From Bacteroidaceae bacterium (GTDB taxonomy: Bacteria > Bacteroidota > Bacteroidia > Bacteroidales > Bacteroidaceae), in contig JAFQEZ010000029.1 of NCBI GenBank assembly GCA_017398805.1, positions 1 to 53,797 of the forward strand: 53,797 nucleotides of DNA. Reading direction: 5' to 3'. The translations under genes and the position numbers were made by a program. Positions within the stretch are counted from its first letter, which is position 1. Every line of letters begins with the position of its first letter. The notes under the pieces are model-generated. The model saw only the letters and a list, made by a program, of their open reading frames with translations, did not search any database and was not told where the DNA came from. Shown piece by piece: positions 39,737 through 47,500 of this stretch.

Positions 39737-40689
39737 AACTACTGAAACGCACGCAGCCCGAGACAAAGTTCCTTGCTGTAGAGAAACTGAACCTTGTATA
39801 TAATCTGTTCACCACACTTCTGATAGTGGTTTTCTTCGACAGGCTCAATGACCCGCAATCTATGCTTATGGGGCGCTTCTTCATTGCAGCAGGTACTTTC
39901 ATTATCATATATATCTACACAAAGTTCCCTTCGCGTGCCACCGTATTGCTGAGGATTGTGGCGCAGATGTCGTTGCTGAGCTATTGGTATCCCGATACTT
40001 TCGAGTTCAATCGCATATTCCCCAACCTTGACCACCTCTTTGCGTCGATGGAGTTCGACCTTTTCGGCTGCCAGCCGGCACTCCTTTTTGACCGGGTATG
40101 CAGCGGCCTGTGGTGGCGCGAGGCTTTCAATATGGGCTATTGGCTCTATTACCCTATGATTGCTACAGTCTCGTTCTACTATTTCTTCCGCTGTCCCAAG
40201 GAGGTTGAAAGATGCACCTTCATTATCATTGCGTCATTCTTCATATATTATATAATATACATATTTGTGCCTGTTGCAGGTCCTCAGTTCTATTTCCCTG
40301 TGATTGGAGAGGATGCTGCCGCATCGGGTATATACCCTGAACTCGGAAACTACTTCAACATGCATCCCGAAATATCCATCGCCCAGGAGGGTAAAGGCGG
40401 GTTGTTCACTGATCTTGTAGGGATGGCGCAGAGTACAGGCGAGCGCCCTACTGCCGCTTTCCCGAGTTCACACATCGGTGTCTCTACGATATTGATTATT
40501 CTTGCTTTCAGGGTAAGGAAGTGGCTGTTTGCCATTCTGTTTCCTGTTTTCGTGCTTCTCTGCTGTGCGACAGTATACATCAAGGCGCACTATCTTGTGG
40601 ATGCGATTGCCGGATTGGCAACAGGTGTCCTGTTCTATTACTTCACTGCATGGCTTTATAACCGTTTGAACAGGGAAGGGGTAGTGTAG
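39727..40689 (+). CDS. PAP2-family membrane phosphatase
   Basis: The 320-residue protein has about eight hydrophobic helices and the PAP2 motifs AAFPSSHIGVST (Pro-Ser-x-His) and KAHYLVDAIAGL (the His and Asp of motif 3). The first motif (Lys-x6-Arg-Pro) is degenerate (GERPTAAFPSSH). Such enzymes remove phosphate from lipid or undecaprenyl pyrophosphates; here, with LepB, WbqC and an epimerase, the envelope is a likely site of action. A long loop between helices (VIGEDAAASGIYPELGNYF) is extra-cytoplasmic. Start lies within the 3' end of the previous gene. Confidence 0.87.
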   Translation: MAIELLKRTQPETKFLAVEKLNLVYNLFTTLLIVVFFDRLNDPQSMLMGRFFIAAGTFIIIYIYTKFPSRATVLLRIVAQMSLLSYWYPDTFEFNRIFPNLDHLFASMEFDLFGCQPALLFDRVCSGLWWREAFNMGYWLYYPMIATVSFYYFFRCPKEVERCTFIIIASFFIYYIIYIFVPVAGPQFYFPVIGEDAAASGIYPELGNYFNMHPEISIAQEGKGGLFTDLVGMAQSTGERPTAAFPSSHIGVSTILIILAFRVRKWLFAILFPVFVLLCCATVYIKAHYLVDAIAGLATGVLFYYFTAWLYNRLNREGVV

Positions 40690-40855
40690 GCAAATTTTTT
40701 CTGTTTTTTTTCAAAAAAGTCGAAAATTTCAAATTCATTTCAGAATCGCATATAATCTTTGCATCGTAAATGATGCAGAACGCATCGTTATTGTAAACAA
40801 AAAGAGAGATTATATGTTAAACAGAATATGGGAAAAATTTAAACAACTAAGTATT

Positions 40856-41296
40856 ATGAAAAAGATTCTGATTGTATTGGCACTTGTTTTGCCTTTTGGT
40901 GTAGCAGCGGCTTTTGCCGGCGGTGACAAGGTTATTAGTAAAGGACAGTTGCCGGCTCAGGCACAGAGTTTCCTGAACGAACATTTTGCTGGAGCGAAGA
41001 TCTCATATGTGAAGCAGGATACGGATTTTCTCGACAGGGCATATGAGGTGATGCTTGCCGACGGTACGAAAATCGAGTTCTCGAACAAGGGTAATTGGGA
41101 AGAGGTTGACTGCCGCTATACCGAGGTTCCGGCAGCTGTGATTCCTGCTCCCATAGTAAAATTCTTGAGCGAGAATCATCCCGACGCGAGAGTCCTGAAG
41201 ATAGAGCGCGACAGAAGAGGTTACGAAGTTAAACTCTCGAACCGTATCGAGCTCGGCTTCAACAACGATTTTGAACTTGTAGATTTTGACAATTGA
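40856..41296 (+). CDS. Secreted PepSY-like protein, one domain
   Basis: ATG 40856 opens a signal peptide (KKILIVLALVLPFGVAAAFA) and is preferred over ATG 40814. The mature part (about 120 residues) is one PepSY-like (beta-lactamase-inhibitor-like) domain: LPAQAQSFLNEHFAGAKISYVKQD, YEVMLADGTKIEFSNKGNWEEVDC, PAPIVKFLSENHPDARVLKIERDRRGYEVKL. The domain is known for Bacteroidetes secreted proteins; a binding role is assumed and no ligand is known. It is followed by a related two-domain lipoprotein gene 67 bases on. Confidence 0.85.
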   Translation: MKKILIVLALVLPFGVAAAFAGGDKVISKGQLPAQAQSFLNEHFAGAKISYVKQDTDFLDRAYEVMLADGTKIEFSNKGNWEEVDCRYTEVPAAVIPAPIVKFLSENHPDARVLKIERDRRGYEVKLSNRIELGFNNDFELVDFDN

Positions 41297-41363
41297 AGAT
41301 AACTTCCAACATCAACAACCAAGAAGAAATAATTTGAAAAACAACTGATAAAAACTGAAAATT

Positions 41364-42182
41364 ATGAAGAAGCTATTTCCGATACTATTTCTGTCACTCT
41401 TTGCAATAGTTGCATGCAGTGACGATGATGACAAGAATGTAGAGTTGAACAATGCTGTGCTTGAGTTCATTGACACAAAGTACAAGGGAGCGAAGGTGCG
41501 CAGTTCGGAATATGAGAAAAATGGTCTCCTTGAAGTTGAAATCAAACACGACGGAATCATCAAAGATCTCTATTTTGACTCGCAGAGCAACTGGGTGTAT
41601 ACCACTTGGGACGTAAGGAGATCGGATGTTCCGGCAGTGGTAAATGAGGCTCTGGCTAATGCTTATCCCGACTATGTGATCGATGAGGTAGATTTCGTGG
41701 AGCGCCAGCAACTGACATACTACGCGGTTGAACTGGATAAGGGTAAGGTAAGCATGATGGTCTATGTATCGCCCGAAGGTGTCATCCTCGAGGCTGTCTC
41801 AGGCGAACCAGGAACAAAGCCTGCACTCAGTGACGAGGTGCGTACCTTCATAAAGGAGAACTATCCCGATGCAACCATTGTAGAGTATGACTACACAGCG
41901 AACGGACTTCTTGAAGTGGATATCCGCGACGGTAACAAAGAGAAGGATGTATACTTTGATAAGGAAGGCAATTGGGTGCAGACCGATTGGGATGTTCCTG
42001 CAGATTCACTTCCCGATGCAGTGTTGCGTGCTCTTGCCGACAACTATCCCGAGTATTTCCTTGACAGCGCAGAGTATGTAGAGCGCCCGGGTGGTGTAGT
42101 GTTCTACGAGGTAGAACTTGAGCACAGGAACGATGCTGAGATTGTGGTGAATGTTACTCCGGAGGGAGAAATCTTGAAATAA
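41364..42182 (+). CDS. PepSY-like lipoprotein with two tandem domains
   Basis: The 272-residue protein has a lipoprotein signal (MKKLFPILFLSLFAIVACSDDDD, Cys18) with the acidic residues after Cys that favour surface export in Bacteroidetes. Two homologous PepSY-like domains follow: about 25-145 (VLEFIDTKYKGAKVRSSEYEKN, LYFDSQSNWVYTTWDVRRSD) and about 150-272 (VRTFIKENYPDATIVEYDYTAN, DVYFDKEGNWVQTDWDVPAD). Each ends in a shared EVELxxxxxxxIVVNVTPEG-like strand pair. A gene pair with the upstream one-domain protein arose by duplication. A good terminator lies just after it. Confidence 0.88.
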   Translation: MKKLFPILFLSLFAIVACSDDDDKNVELNNAVLEFIDTKYKGAKVRSSEYEKNGLLEVEIKHDGIIKDLYFDSQSNWVYTTWDVRRSDVPAVVNEALANAYPDYVIDEVDFVERQQLTYYAVELDKGKVSMMVYVSPEGVILEAVSGEPGTKPALSDEVRTFIKENYPDATIVEYDYTANGLLEVDIRDGNKEKDVYFDKEGNWVQTDWDVPADSLPDAVLRALADNYPEYFLDSAEYVERPGGVVFYEVELEHRNDAEIVVNVTPEGEILK

Positions 42183-42207
42183 AGATATCCGGTGTATAAT
42201 ATATGGT

Positions 42208-42238
42208 AAGGATGTGCTGTTGCGCATCCTTGCTTTTT
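42208..42238 (+). terminator. Terminator after the PepSY-like gene pair
   Basis: AAGGATGTGC (42208-42217) pairs with GCGCATCCTT (42222-42231), including one G-T pair, around a TGTT loop; the T-rich GCTTTTTC follows. Confidence 0.85.
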
Positions 42239-42336
42239 CTGTTTTTTAAACTGCTTTTCTTCGTTTTTCCTGTGTTGTAATGGGAAAAACGATTTTTTTT
42301 TCTAATTTTGTAACTTTAGGATAATTGGATTTTACA

Positions 42337-43290
42337 ATGCGGGTAATAGACTATATAAACTCATCTTCGAGGACGGCGTTTTCTTTCGAGGTGCTGCCAC
42401 CGCTCAAGGGTACGGGTACAGGCAGGCTCTTCGGCAATATCGACCGTCTGATGGAGTTCAATCCGGGATATATCAATATAACCACACATCATAGTGAACC
42501 TGTGTACCAGGATCTTGGCAACGGCACTTTCAAACTGGGTACAATACGTCGCCGTCCGGGTACTGTGGCTGTGGCCACTGCAATACATCACCGTTACAAT
42601 GTGCCGGTGGTGCCGCATATACTTTGTGACGGTTACACTCTTGAAGATACAGAGTATGTGCTGATAGATCTGCAGCTCTCAGGTATAAACGATATTCTTG
42701 TGTTGCGTGGCGACAAATGCAAAGGCGATGCCAATATGGCTCCGGCAAAGAGCGGTAACAAGCATGCGATTGACCTTGTACGTCAGGTGAACCGTTTCAA
42801 CGAAGGGTTCTTTGCTGATGGCTCGGCAATGAAGGAGAAGGGTGTACCATTCTCTTTCGGTGTCGCATGCTATCCTGAGAAGCATGAGGAGGCCCCCAAC
42901 ATGGAGAGTGACCTTGCGGTTCTCAAACAGAAGGCCGACGAGGGTGCAGCATATGCCGTGACACAGATGTTCTTCGACAACCGCAAATATTTTGCTTTCG
43001 TTGAACGTGCACGTGCAATGGGAATAAACATTCCCATCATTCCCGGAATAAAACCGATACATCGTCTTTCGCAGCTTAATGTGTTGCCTAAGACATTCCG
43101 TGTGGATTTGCCAAGCGAGCTTGTGGCAGAGATAAACCGTTGCAAGGACGATGCTGCTGTTGCTCAGGTAGGGCGTGAATGGGGTATCAGCCAGTGCCGT
43201 GAACTTATGGAGCATGGTGTACCGAGCATTCACTTTTACACGCTCAACGCATTCGACAGTGTTTATGAGATAGCAAAGAATATATACTGA
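42337..43290 (+). CDS. metF: Methylenetetrahydrofolate reductase
   Basis: ATG 42337 gives 317 residues (MRVIDYINSSSRTAFSFEVLPP). The FAD-dependent TIM barrel reduces methylene-THF to methyl-THF for methionine synthesis. It has FSFEVLPP (residues about 15-22; Glu of the active site), GYINITTHHSEPV, the folate segment VPHILCDGYTLEDTEYVLIDLQLSGINDILVLRGDK, FFDNRKYFAFVERARAMGINIPIIPGIKPI, and a C-terminal VPSIHFYTLN. The stop codon overlaps the ATG of holB (TGATG). Confidence 0.94.
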   Translation: MRVIDYINSSSRTAFSFEVLPPLKGTGTGRLFGNIDRLMEFNPGYINITTHHSEPVYQDLGNGTFKLGTIRRRPGTVAVATAIHHRYNVPVVPHILCDGYTLEDTEYVLIDLQLSGINDILVLRGDKCKGDANMAPAKSGNKHAIDLVRQVNRFNEGFFADGSAMKEKGVPFSFGVACYPEKHEEAPNMESDLAVLKQKADEGAAYAVTQMFFDNRKYFAFVERARAMGINIPIIPGIKPIHRLSQLNVLPKTFRVDLPSELVAEINRCKDDAAVAQVGREWGISQCRELMEHGVPSIHFYTLNAFDSVYEIAKNIY

Positions 43291-44423
43291 TGGGAGTATT
43301 CTTTAGAGATATAATTGGGCAGAAGGCGGTGATAGAACAGTTGCGCCGTAGTGTAGACGATAACCGTCTGGCACATGCGTTGCTCATTACCGGTCCTCGC
43401 GGAAACGGAAAGCTTCCCATTGCAATAGCGCTTGCCAACTACCTGCTTTGCCCCAACGGGCAAGGTGATGCCTGTGGTGCGTGTCCTGCGTGCGTGAAGT
43501 TGAAGAAATATATCCACAGCGACCTGCATTTTGTCTTCCCGGTGAAGAAGAAAAAGAGCGGAAGCGACAACCCTGTCAGTGACGATTATATCACCGAGTG
43601 GCGCGAGATGCTTTCGAAGAGCGCATATTTCAGCTATGACGATTGGCTTGCGAAACTTGACCTCGAGAATCAGCAACCGATGATATATGACCGGGAGAGT
43701 GCAGAGATTCTGCACAAACTCTCCATGCAGTCGCGTGAAGGTGGCTGGAAGGTAGTCATCATCTGGTTGCCCGAGAAGATGAAAGAGGTGGGTTCAAACA
43801 AACTGCTTAAGATTATCGAAGAGCCTCCAAAAAATACTCTATTCCTGCTTGTGTCGGAGGAACCGGACAAGATTATAGCTACAATCCTCAGCCGTACGCA
43901 GAAGGTAGTAGTGCCACGTATCGAAACAAGCGACATCGAGGAGGCTTTGCAGTCGCGCATGGGACTCTCTTTCGAGGATGCAAGGCAGATTGCACAGAAG
44001 AGTGGCGGCAACTGGGAGAAGGCAGAGGAACTGATTTCGCTGAGTGATGAGAAGAGTCTTTATCTTGACCTTTTCATGCAGTTGATGCGTGTGGCATATG
44101 CGCGTAATATCCGCGACATGAAGGCTTGGAGCGAGCAGGTTGCAGGGCTTGGCCGTGAGCGACAGAAACGGTTGCTTGATTATTGCCAGTCGATGATAAG
44201 GGAGAATTTCATAATGAACTTCAAGGAACCGGGCATGAACTTTATGTCGCAGGCTGAACAGAACTTTTCGGTACGTTTCTCTCCATATGTGAACGAGCGC
44301 AACATATTCGGGATAATGGAGGAACTATCCGAAGTCCAAAGACATATTGAACAGAATGTAAATGCAAAGATGGTCTTCTTTGACATGTCGTTGAGGATGA
44401 TTGTCTGGATAAAGAACAGATAG
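43290..44423 (+). CDS. holB: DNA polymerase III subunit delta prime
   Basis: The 377-residue clamp-loader subunit has an AAA+ fold with the P-loop-like GPRGNGKLPIA (residues about 36-46). A zinc module of CACPACV type is encoded in CPNGQGDACGACPACVKLK, and the late motifs EEPPKNTLFLLVSEEPDKIIATILSRTQKVVVPR with the Ser-Arg-Thr-Gln sensor 2-like block are clear. The C-terminal half is helical. It loads the sliding clamp with the tau/gamma and delta subunits. Genes metF, holB, ricT and gldH are head to tail with overlaps or no gap, forming one operon. Confidence 0.93.
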   Translation: MGVFFRDIIGQKAVIEQLRRSVDDNRLAHALLITGPRGNGKLPIAIALANYLLCPNGQGDACGACPACVKLKKYIHSDLHFVFPVKKKKSGSDNPVSDDYITEWREMLSKSAYFSYDDWLAKLDLENQQPMIYDRESAEILHKLSMQSREGGWKVVIIWLPEKMKEVGSNKLLKIIEEPPKNTLFLLVSEEPDKIIATILSRTQKVVVPRIETSDIEEALQSRMGLSFEDARQIAQKSGGNWEKAEELISLSDEKSLYLDLFMQLMRVAYARNIRDMKAWSEQVAGLGRERQKRLLDYCQSMIRENFIMNFKEPGMNFMSQAEQNFSVRFSPYVNERNIFGIMEELSEVQRHIEQNVNAKMVFFDMSLRMIVWIKNR

Positions 44424-45587
44424 ATGGATAAAAAATATAAGGAAAACAATGGCTGTGCCGGAATCTGCTGCAGGGGTTGCGGCAAGATGGATGCTCCGCT
44501 CAATACTTTCGACTGGCTCGCATGCGTGCCGGGCAATGAGGAGTATACCGACATCGTAGAGGTGCAGTTCAAGAATACCCGTAAGGGATACTATAAGAAC
44601 AGTAACAATATACCTCTCCAAAAGGGTGATATCGTTGCTGTTGAGGCTACTCCCGGTCACGATATCGGTAAGGTTACCATGACAGGCCGTCTGGTGCTGC
44701 TGCAACTAAAGAAGACACGTCTCACACCCGAGAGCGAGTTCAAGCGCATATATCGCAAGGCACGTCCTGTGGATATGGAGAAATATGAGGAGGCGAAAGC
44801 GCGTGAGCACGACACCATGATACGTTCGCGCCAAATAGCCAAGGACCTCAATCTTGACATGAAGATTGGCGATGTCGAGTATCAGGGTGACGGCCAGAAG
44901 GCAATCTTCTATTATATTGCCGACAACCGTGTCGATTTCCGTCAGCTCATTAAGGTGCTTGCCGAGGTGTTCAGGATCAAGATCGAGATGAAGCAGATAG
45001 GTGCACGCCAGGAGGCCGGACGTATCGGCGGTATCGGTCCTTGCGGACGTGAACTCTGCTGTGCAAGTTTTACTACAAACTTTGTGTCGGTATCTACTTC
45101 GGCAGCGCGTTTCCAGGATATATCACTCAATCCTCAGAAGCTGGCTGGCCAGTGTGCAAAACTCAAATGCTGCCTCAATTATGAGGTGGATGCCTATGTA
45201 GAGGCTTCACGTGGCATTCCACCGCGTGATGTTGAGCTTGAGACGAAGGACGGTACATTCTACTTCTTCAAGTGCGACATAATGCGTGGTGAGGTGACAT
45301 ACTCTACCGACAAGCATATACCCGCAAACCTCGTTACGATAAGCGGCAGGCGCGCGTTCGCTATCATTGAGATGAATAAGCGAGGTGAACGTCCCGATGC
45401 ATTGCAGACAGGCGGTACACAGGAACCCAAACGTCCGGTAGACCTTCTTGAGCAGGAGAATATCAACCGCTTCGACAATGCTTCAAAGGGCAGAAGGCGC
45501 AAAGGCGGCGGAGCCGGACGTGGTGAACAGAAAAGGAACAATGGCAGGAGGGACAAGGGACAGAAAGATGCCAAGAAGGGTGCTTGA
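44424..45587 (+). CDS. ricT: PSP1-domain protein RicT
   Basis: The 387-residue protein contains the PSP1 C-terminal domain (about 200-260): GGIGPCGRELCCASFTTNF and CAKLKCCLNYEVDAY, with the clustered Cys residues that in the Ric complex bind iron-sulfur. The N-terminal part CAGICCRGCGKMDAP (about 10-24) adds more Cys. In Bacillus the RicAFT complex controls RNA maturation, but Bacteroidetes RicT works without RicA/RicF neighbours here. The C-terminal tail is basic and disordered (KGRRRKGGGAGRGEQKRNN). It follows holB directly and overlaps the gldH start by 20 bases. Confidence 0.9.
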   Translation: MDKKYKENNGCAGICCRGCGKMDAPLNTFDWLACVPGNEEYTDIVEVQFKNTRKGYYKNSNNIPLQKGDIVAVEATPGHDIGKVTMTGRLVLLQLKKTRLTPESEFKRIYRKARPVDMEKYEEAKAREHDTMIRSRQIAKDLNLDMKIGDVEYQGDGQKAIFYYIADNRVDFRQLIKVLAEVFRIKIEMKQIGARQEAGRIGGIGPCGRELCCASFTTNFVSVSTSAARFQDISLNPQKLAGQCAKLKCCLNYEVDAYVEASRGIPPRDVELETKDGTFYFFKCDIMRGEVTYSTDKHIPANLVTISGRRAFAIIEMNKRGERPDALQTGGTQEPKRPVDLLEQENINRFDNASKGRRRKGGGAGRGEQKRNNGRRDKGQKDAKKGA

Positions 45588-46077
45588 TATCCTGTTGCCC
45601 GCTATTGTGCTTGCCTTTGTCTCGTGCGGTCATGTGGTCTACCACAACCACTCTTCGCTTGACGATGGCAAGTGGGGGCGTGGTGACACTCTCTCATTCA
45701 TGTATGACGGTTCGCTTGACAAGAGAAATACCGCGGGATATGAACTCTCTGTAGAGGTGCGTGCCGATGCCTCATATACATATAAGAATCTCGATGTTCG
45801 TGTAGAGAGCCGTGATACACGCTCCGGCAGAATAATACAGGTCGACACATTGCGCTGTGCTGTATTCGGTGATGACGGCCGCAGATTAGGTGCTACAGCC
45901 GGAATGCTCTATCAGGTGAGCAGTGAAACGCTTTATGTTCCCAAAGGTGTCGGGGATTCAATATCATTCAGGCTGACACATGCCATGCATGAGGACGAAT
46001 TGCAAGGGGTGGCAGATGCGGGCATCAAACTAAATGCTTCTTCGGGTCACGGTCGGCATCAATCCTCAGGAAGGTAA
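45568..46077 (+). CDS. gldH: Gliding motility lipoprotein GldH
   Basis: ATG 45568 gives about 169 residues with a lipoprotein signal (RRVLDILLPAIVLAFVSC, Cys about 20); ATG 45541 is an alternative. The mature part follows the GldH pattern: VVYHNHSSLDDGKWGRGDTLSFMYD, VEVRADASYTYKNLDVRVESR and DTLRCAVFGDDGRRLG, with a late ADAGIKL motif. In flavobacteria GldH is needed for gliding and type IX secretion; its role in non-gliding Bacteroidales is unclear. The last 53 bases overlap the 3' end of rodA on the other strand, giving an extra tail (NASSGHGRHQSSGR) after the normal end. Confidence 0.82.
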   Translation: MPRRVLDILLPAIVLAFVSCGHVVYHNHSSLDDGKWGRGDTLSFMYDGSLDKRNTAGYELSVEVRADASYTYKNLDVRVESRDTRSGRIIQVDTLRCAVFGDDGRRLGATAGMLYQVSSETLYVPKGVGDSISFRLTHAMHEDELQGVADAGIKLNASSGHGRHQSSGR

Positions 46078-47500
46078 AGAGAAGTATCGAGAATCCTAAG
46101 AACGAGGAGCCTCCGTAGCTGAAGAAAGGCAACGGTATTCCGATAACAGGTGTTATTCCAAGGACCATACCAATATTTATAGTGAAATGGAAGAAGAATA
46201 TTGCTGCAAGCGAGTAGCCGTATACTCTTCCGAATTTGTCGTCCTGCCGTTCGGCAATAGCCATGAGCCTCAAGATGAACAGCACGAAGACAACCATGAC
46301 GAATGCGGAGCCAAGGAATCCCTGCTCTTCTCCAATGGTGCAGAATATGAAGTCGGTATCCTGTTCAGGTACATATCCGAGCTGTGTCTGTGTGCCTTTG
46401 AGGAATCCCTTACCGGTCAACCCTCCCGAACCTATCGCAATCTTTGACTGGTGTACATTGTATCCTGCACCGTCAAGGTCATCCTCAAGTCCTAACAGTA
46501 CCTCTATCCTTATCCTCTGATGAGGTTTCAAAACATTATACATGACATAGTTGCACGATTGATAGAAAGCCAGTGCACCGAGTATGTATATCGCTACGAA
46601 AAGATTTGTTTTTTCTTTGTTCAGTCTTATCCTCAGCAGCAGATATATGATATTGAATGCAAGTATCATGTACTGCGTGTACATAATGTTGAACTCGATG
46701 AGGTATATTGCAGTCCAATATGTGAGGAGTGTTCCGCCAGCATTGACGGCAAGCAGTATCAGGAACGTCTTTTCGTGCTTGCACCAGAACTTGACCATAG
46801 CAATGGAGAAGAACTGGATAAGCACCGTAACTGCATATGGCCCCACTGCAACAGGCAGTTCATCAAACATCTCTCCGCTGAACTTTATACCCACCACAAA
46901 ATATATTATAGCACTGATTCCCATGAGCAGGAATATTCCGGTCATTCCCTCACGGTAGAGCACGATGAAGAGTGCAAGATATACGAGTGCGCTTCCGGTT
47001 TCGCGTTGGCCAACGATTATCAACATTGGCAGCAGTATTATTCCTATGCACCGCAAGAGGTCCTTGCTGTTCTTTATATTGAATTCCCTGCGCCCGATGT
47101 ATGCTGCAAGCATGAGCGCAGTCGCTACCTTCATGAACTCTGCAGGCTGCAGACTGAATGACCCTATCGAAATCCAGGAACGCGAACCCTTGATGTCTTT
47201 TGCTATGAAGATTGTAAGTATACCGAGAGCCAATGTGGCAATATATACTATCCATGATATATTCCTGTATGTGTGTTTCTTGATGAACATAAGTATGATT
47301 CCCGCAACAACGGATATACCCATCCACATGGCCTGCTTCCCGGTTCTCTGTTCAATGTTGAAGAACTCAGAGAAACCGCCCTCTACATCGCTGTAGCTTG
47401 CTCCGCAGATTGCCAGCCATCCCATAACAGCCAATGAGAGATAAAGGATCAGAGTCCACCAGTCGATTCTTGTCAGGATATTACCTTTCTTCTGTTCCAT
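46025..47500 (-). CDS. rodA: Rod-shape peptidoglycan polymerase RodA
   Basis: ATG 47500 gives 491 residues with about ten helices. SEDS-family motifs are present: LLPMLIIVGQRETGSALVYLALFIVLYREG, PHQRIRIEVLLGLEDDL, and GLTGKGFLKGTQTQLGYVPEQDTDFIFCTIGEEQG, with the ending ITPVIGIPLPFFSYGGSSFLGF. RodA polymerises glycan strands together with the transpeptidase PBP2, encoded by the gene upstream; the two genes overlap by 20 bases. It ends the mre operon. Confidence 0.95.
   Translation of the reverse strand: MEQKKGNILTRIDWWTLILYLSLAVMGWLAICGASYSDVEGGFSEFFNIEQRTGKQAMWMGISVVAGIILMFIKKHTYRNISWIVYIATLALGILTIFIAKDIKGSRSWISIGSFSLQPAEFMKVATALMLAAYIGRREFNIKNSKDLLRCIGIILLPMLIIVGQRETGSALVYLALFIVLYREGMTGIFLLMGISAIIYFVVGIKFSGEMFDELPVAVGPYAVTVLIQFFSIAMVKFWCKHEKTFLILLAVNAGGTLLTYWTAIYLIEFNIMYTQYMILAFNIIYLLLRIRLNKEKTNLFVAIYILGALAFYQSCNYVMYNVLKPHQRIRIEVLLGLEDDLDGAGYNVHQSKIAIGSGGLTGKGFLKGTQTQLGYVPEQDTDFIFCTIGEEQGFLGSAFVMVVFVLFILRLMAIAERQDDKFGRVYGYSLAAIFFFHFTINIGMVLGITPVIGIPLPFFSYGGSSFLGFSILLFTFLRIDADRDPKKHLV

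Noticed and set aside
46520..47161. A 213-codon plus-strand frame inside rodA
   Set aside because: Antisense to RodA membrane helices; composition is an artefact of the reverse reading.
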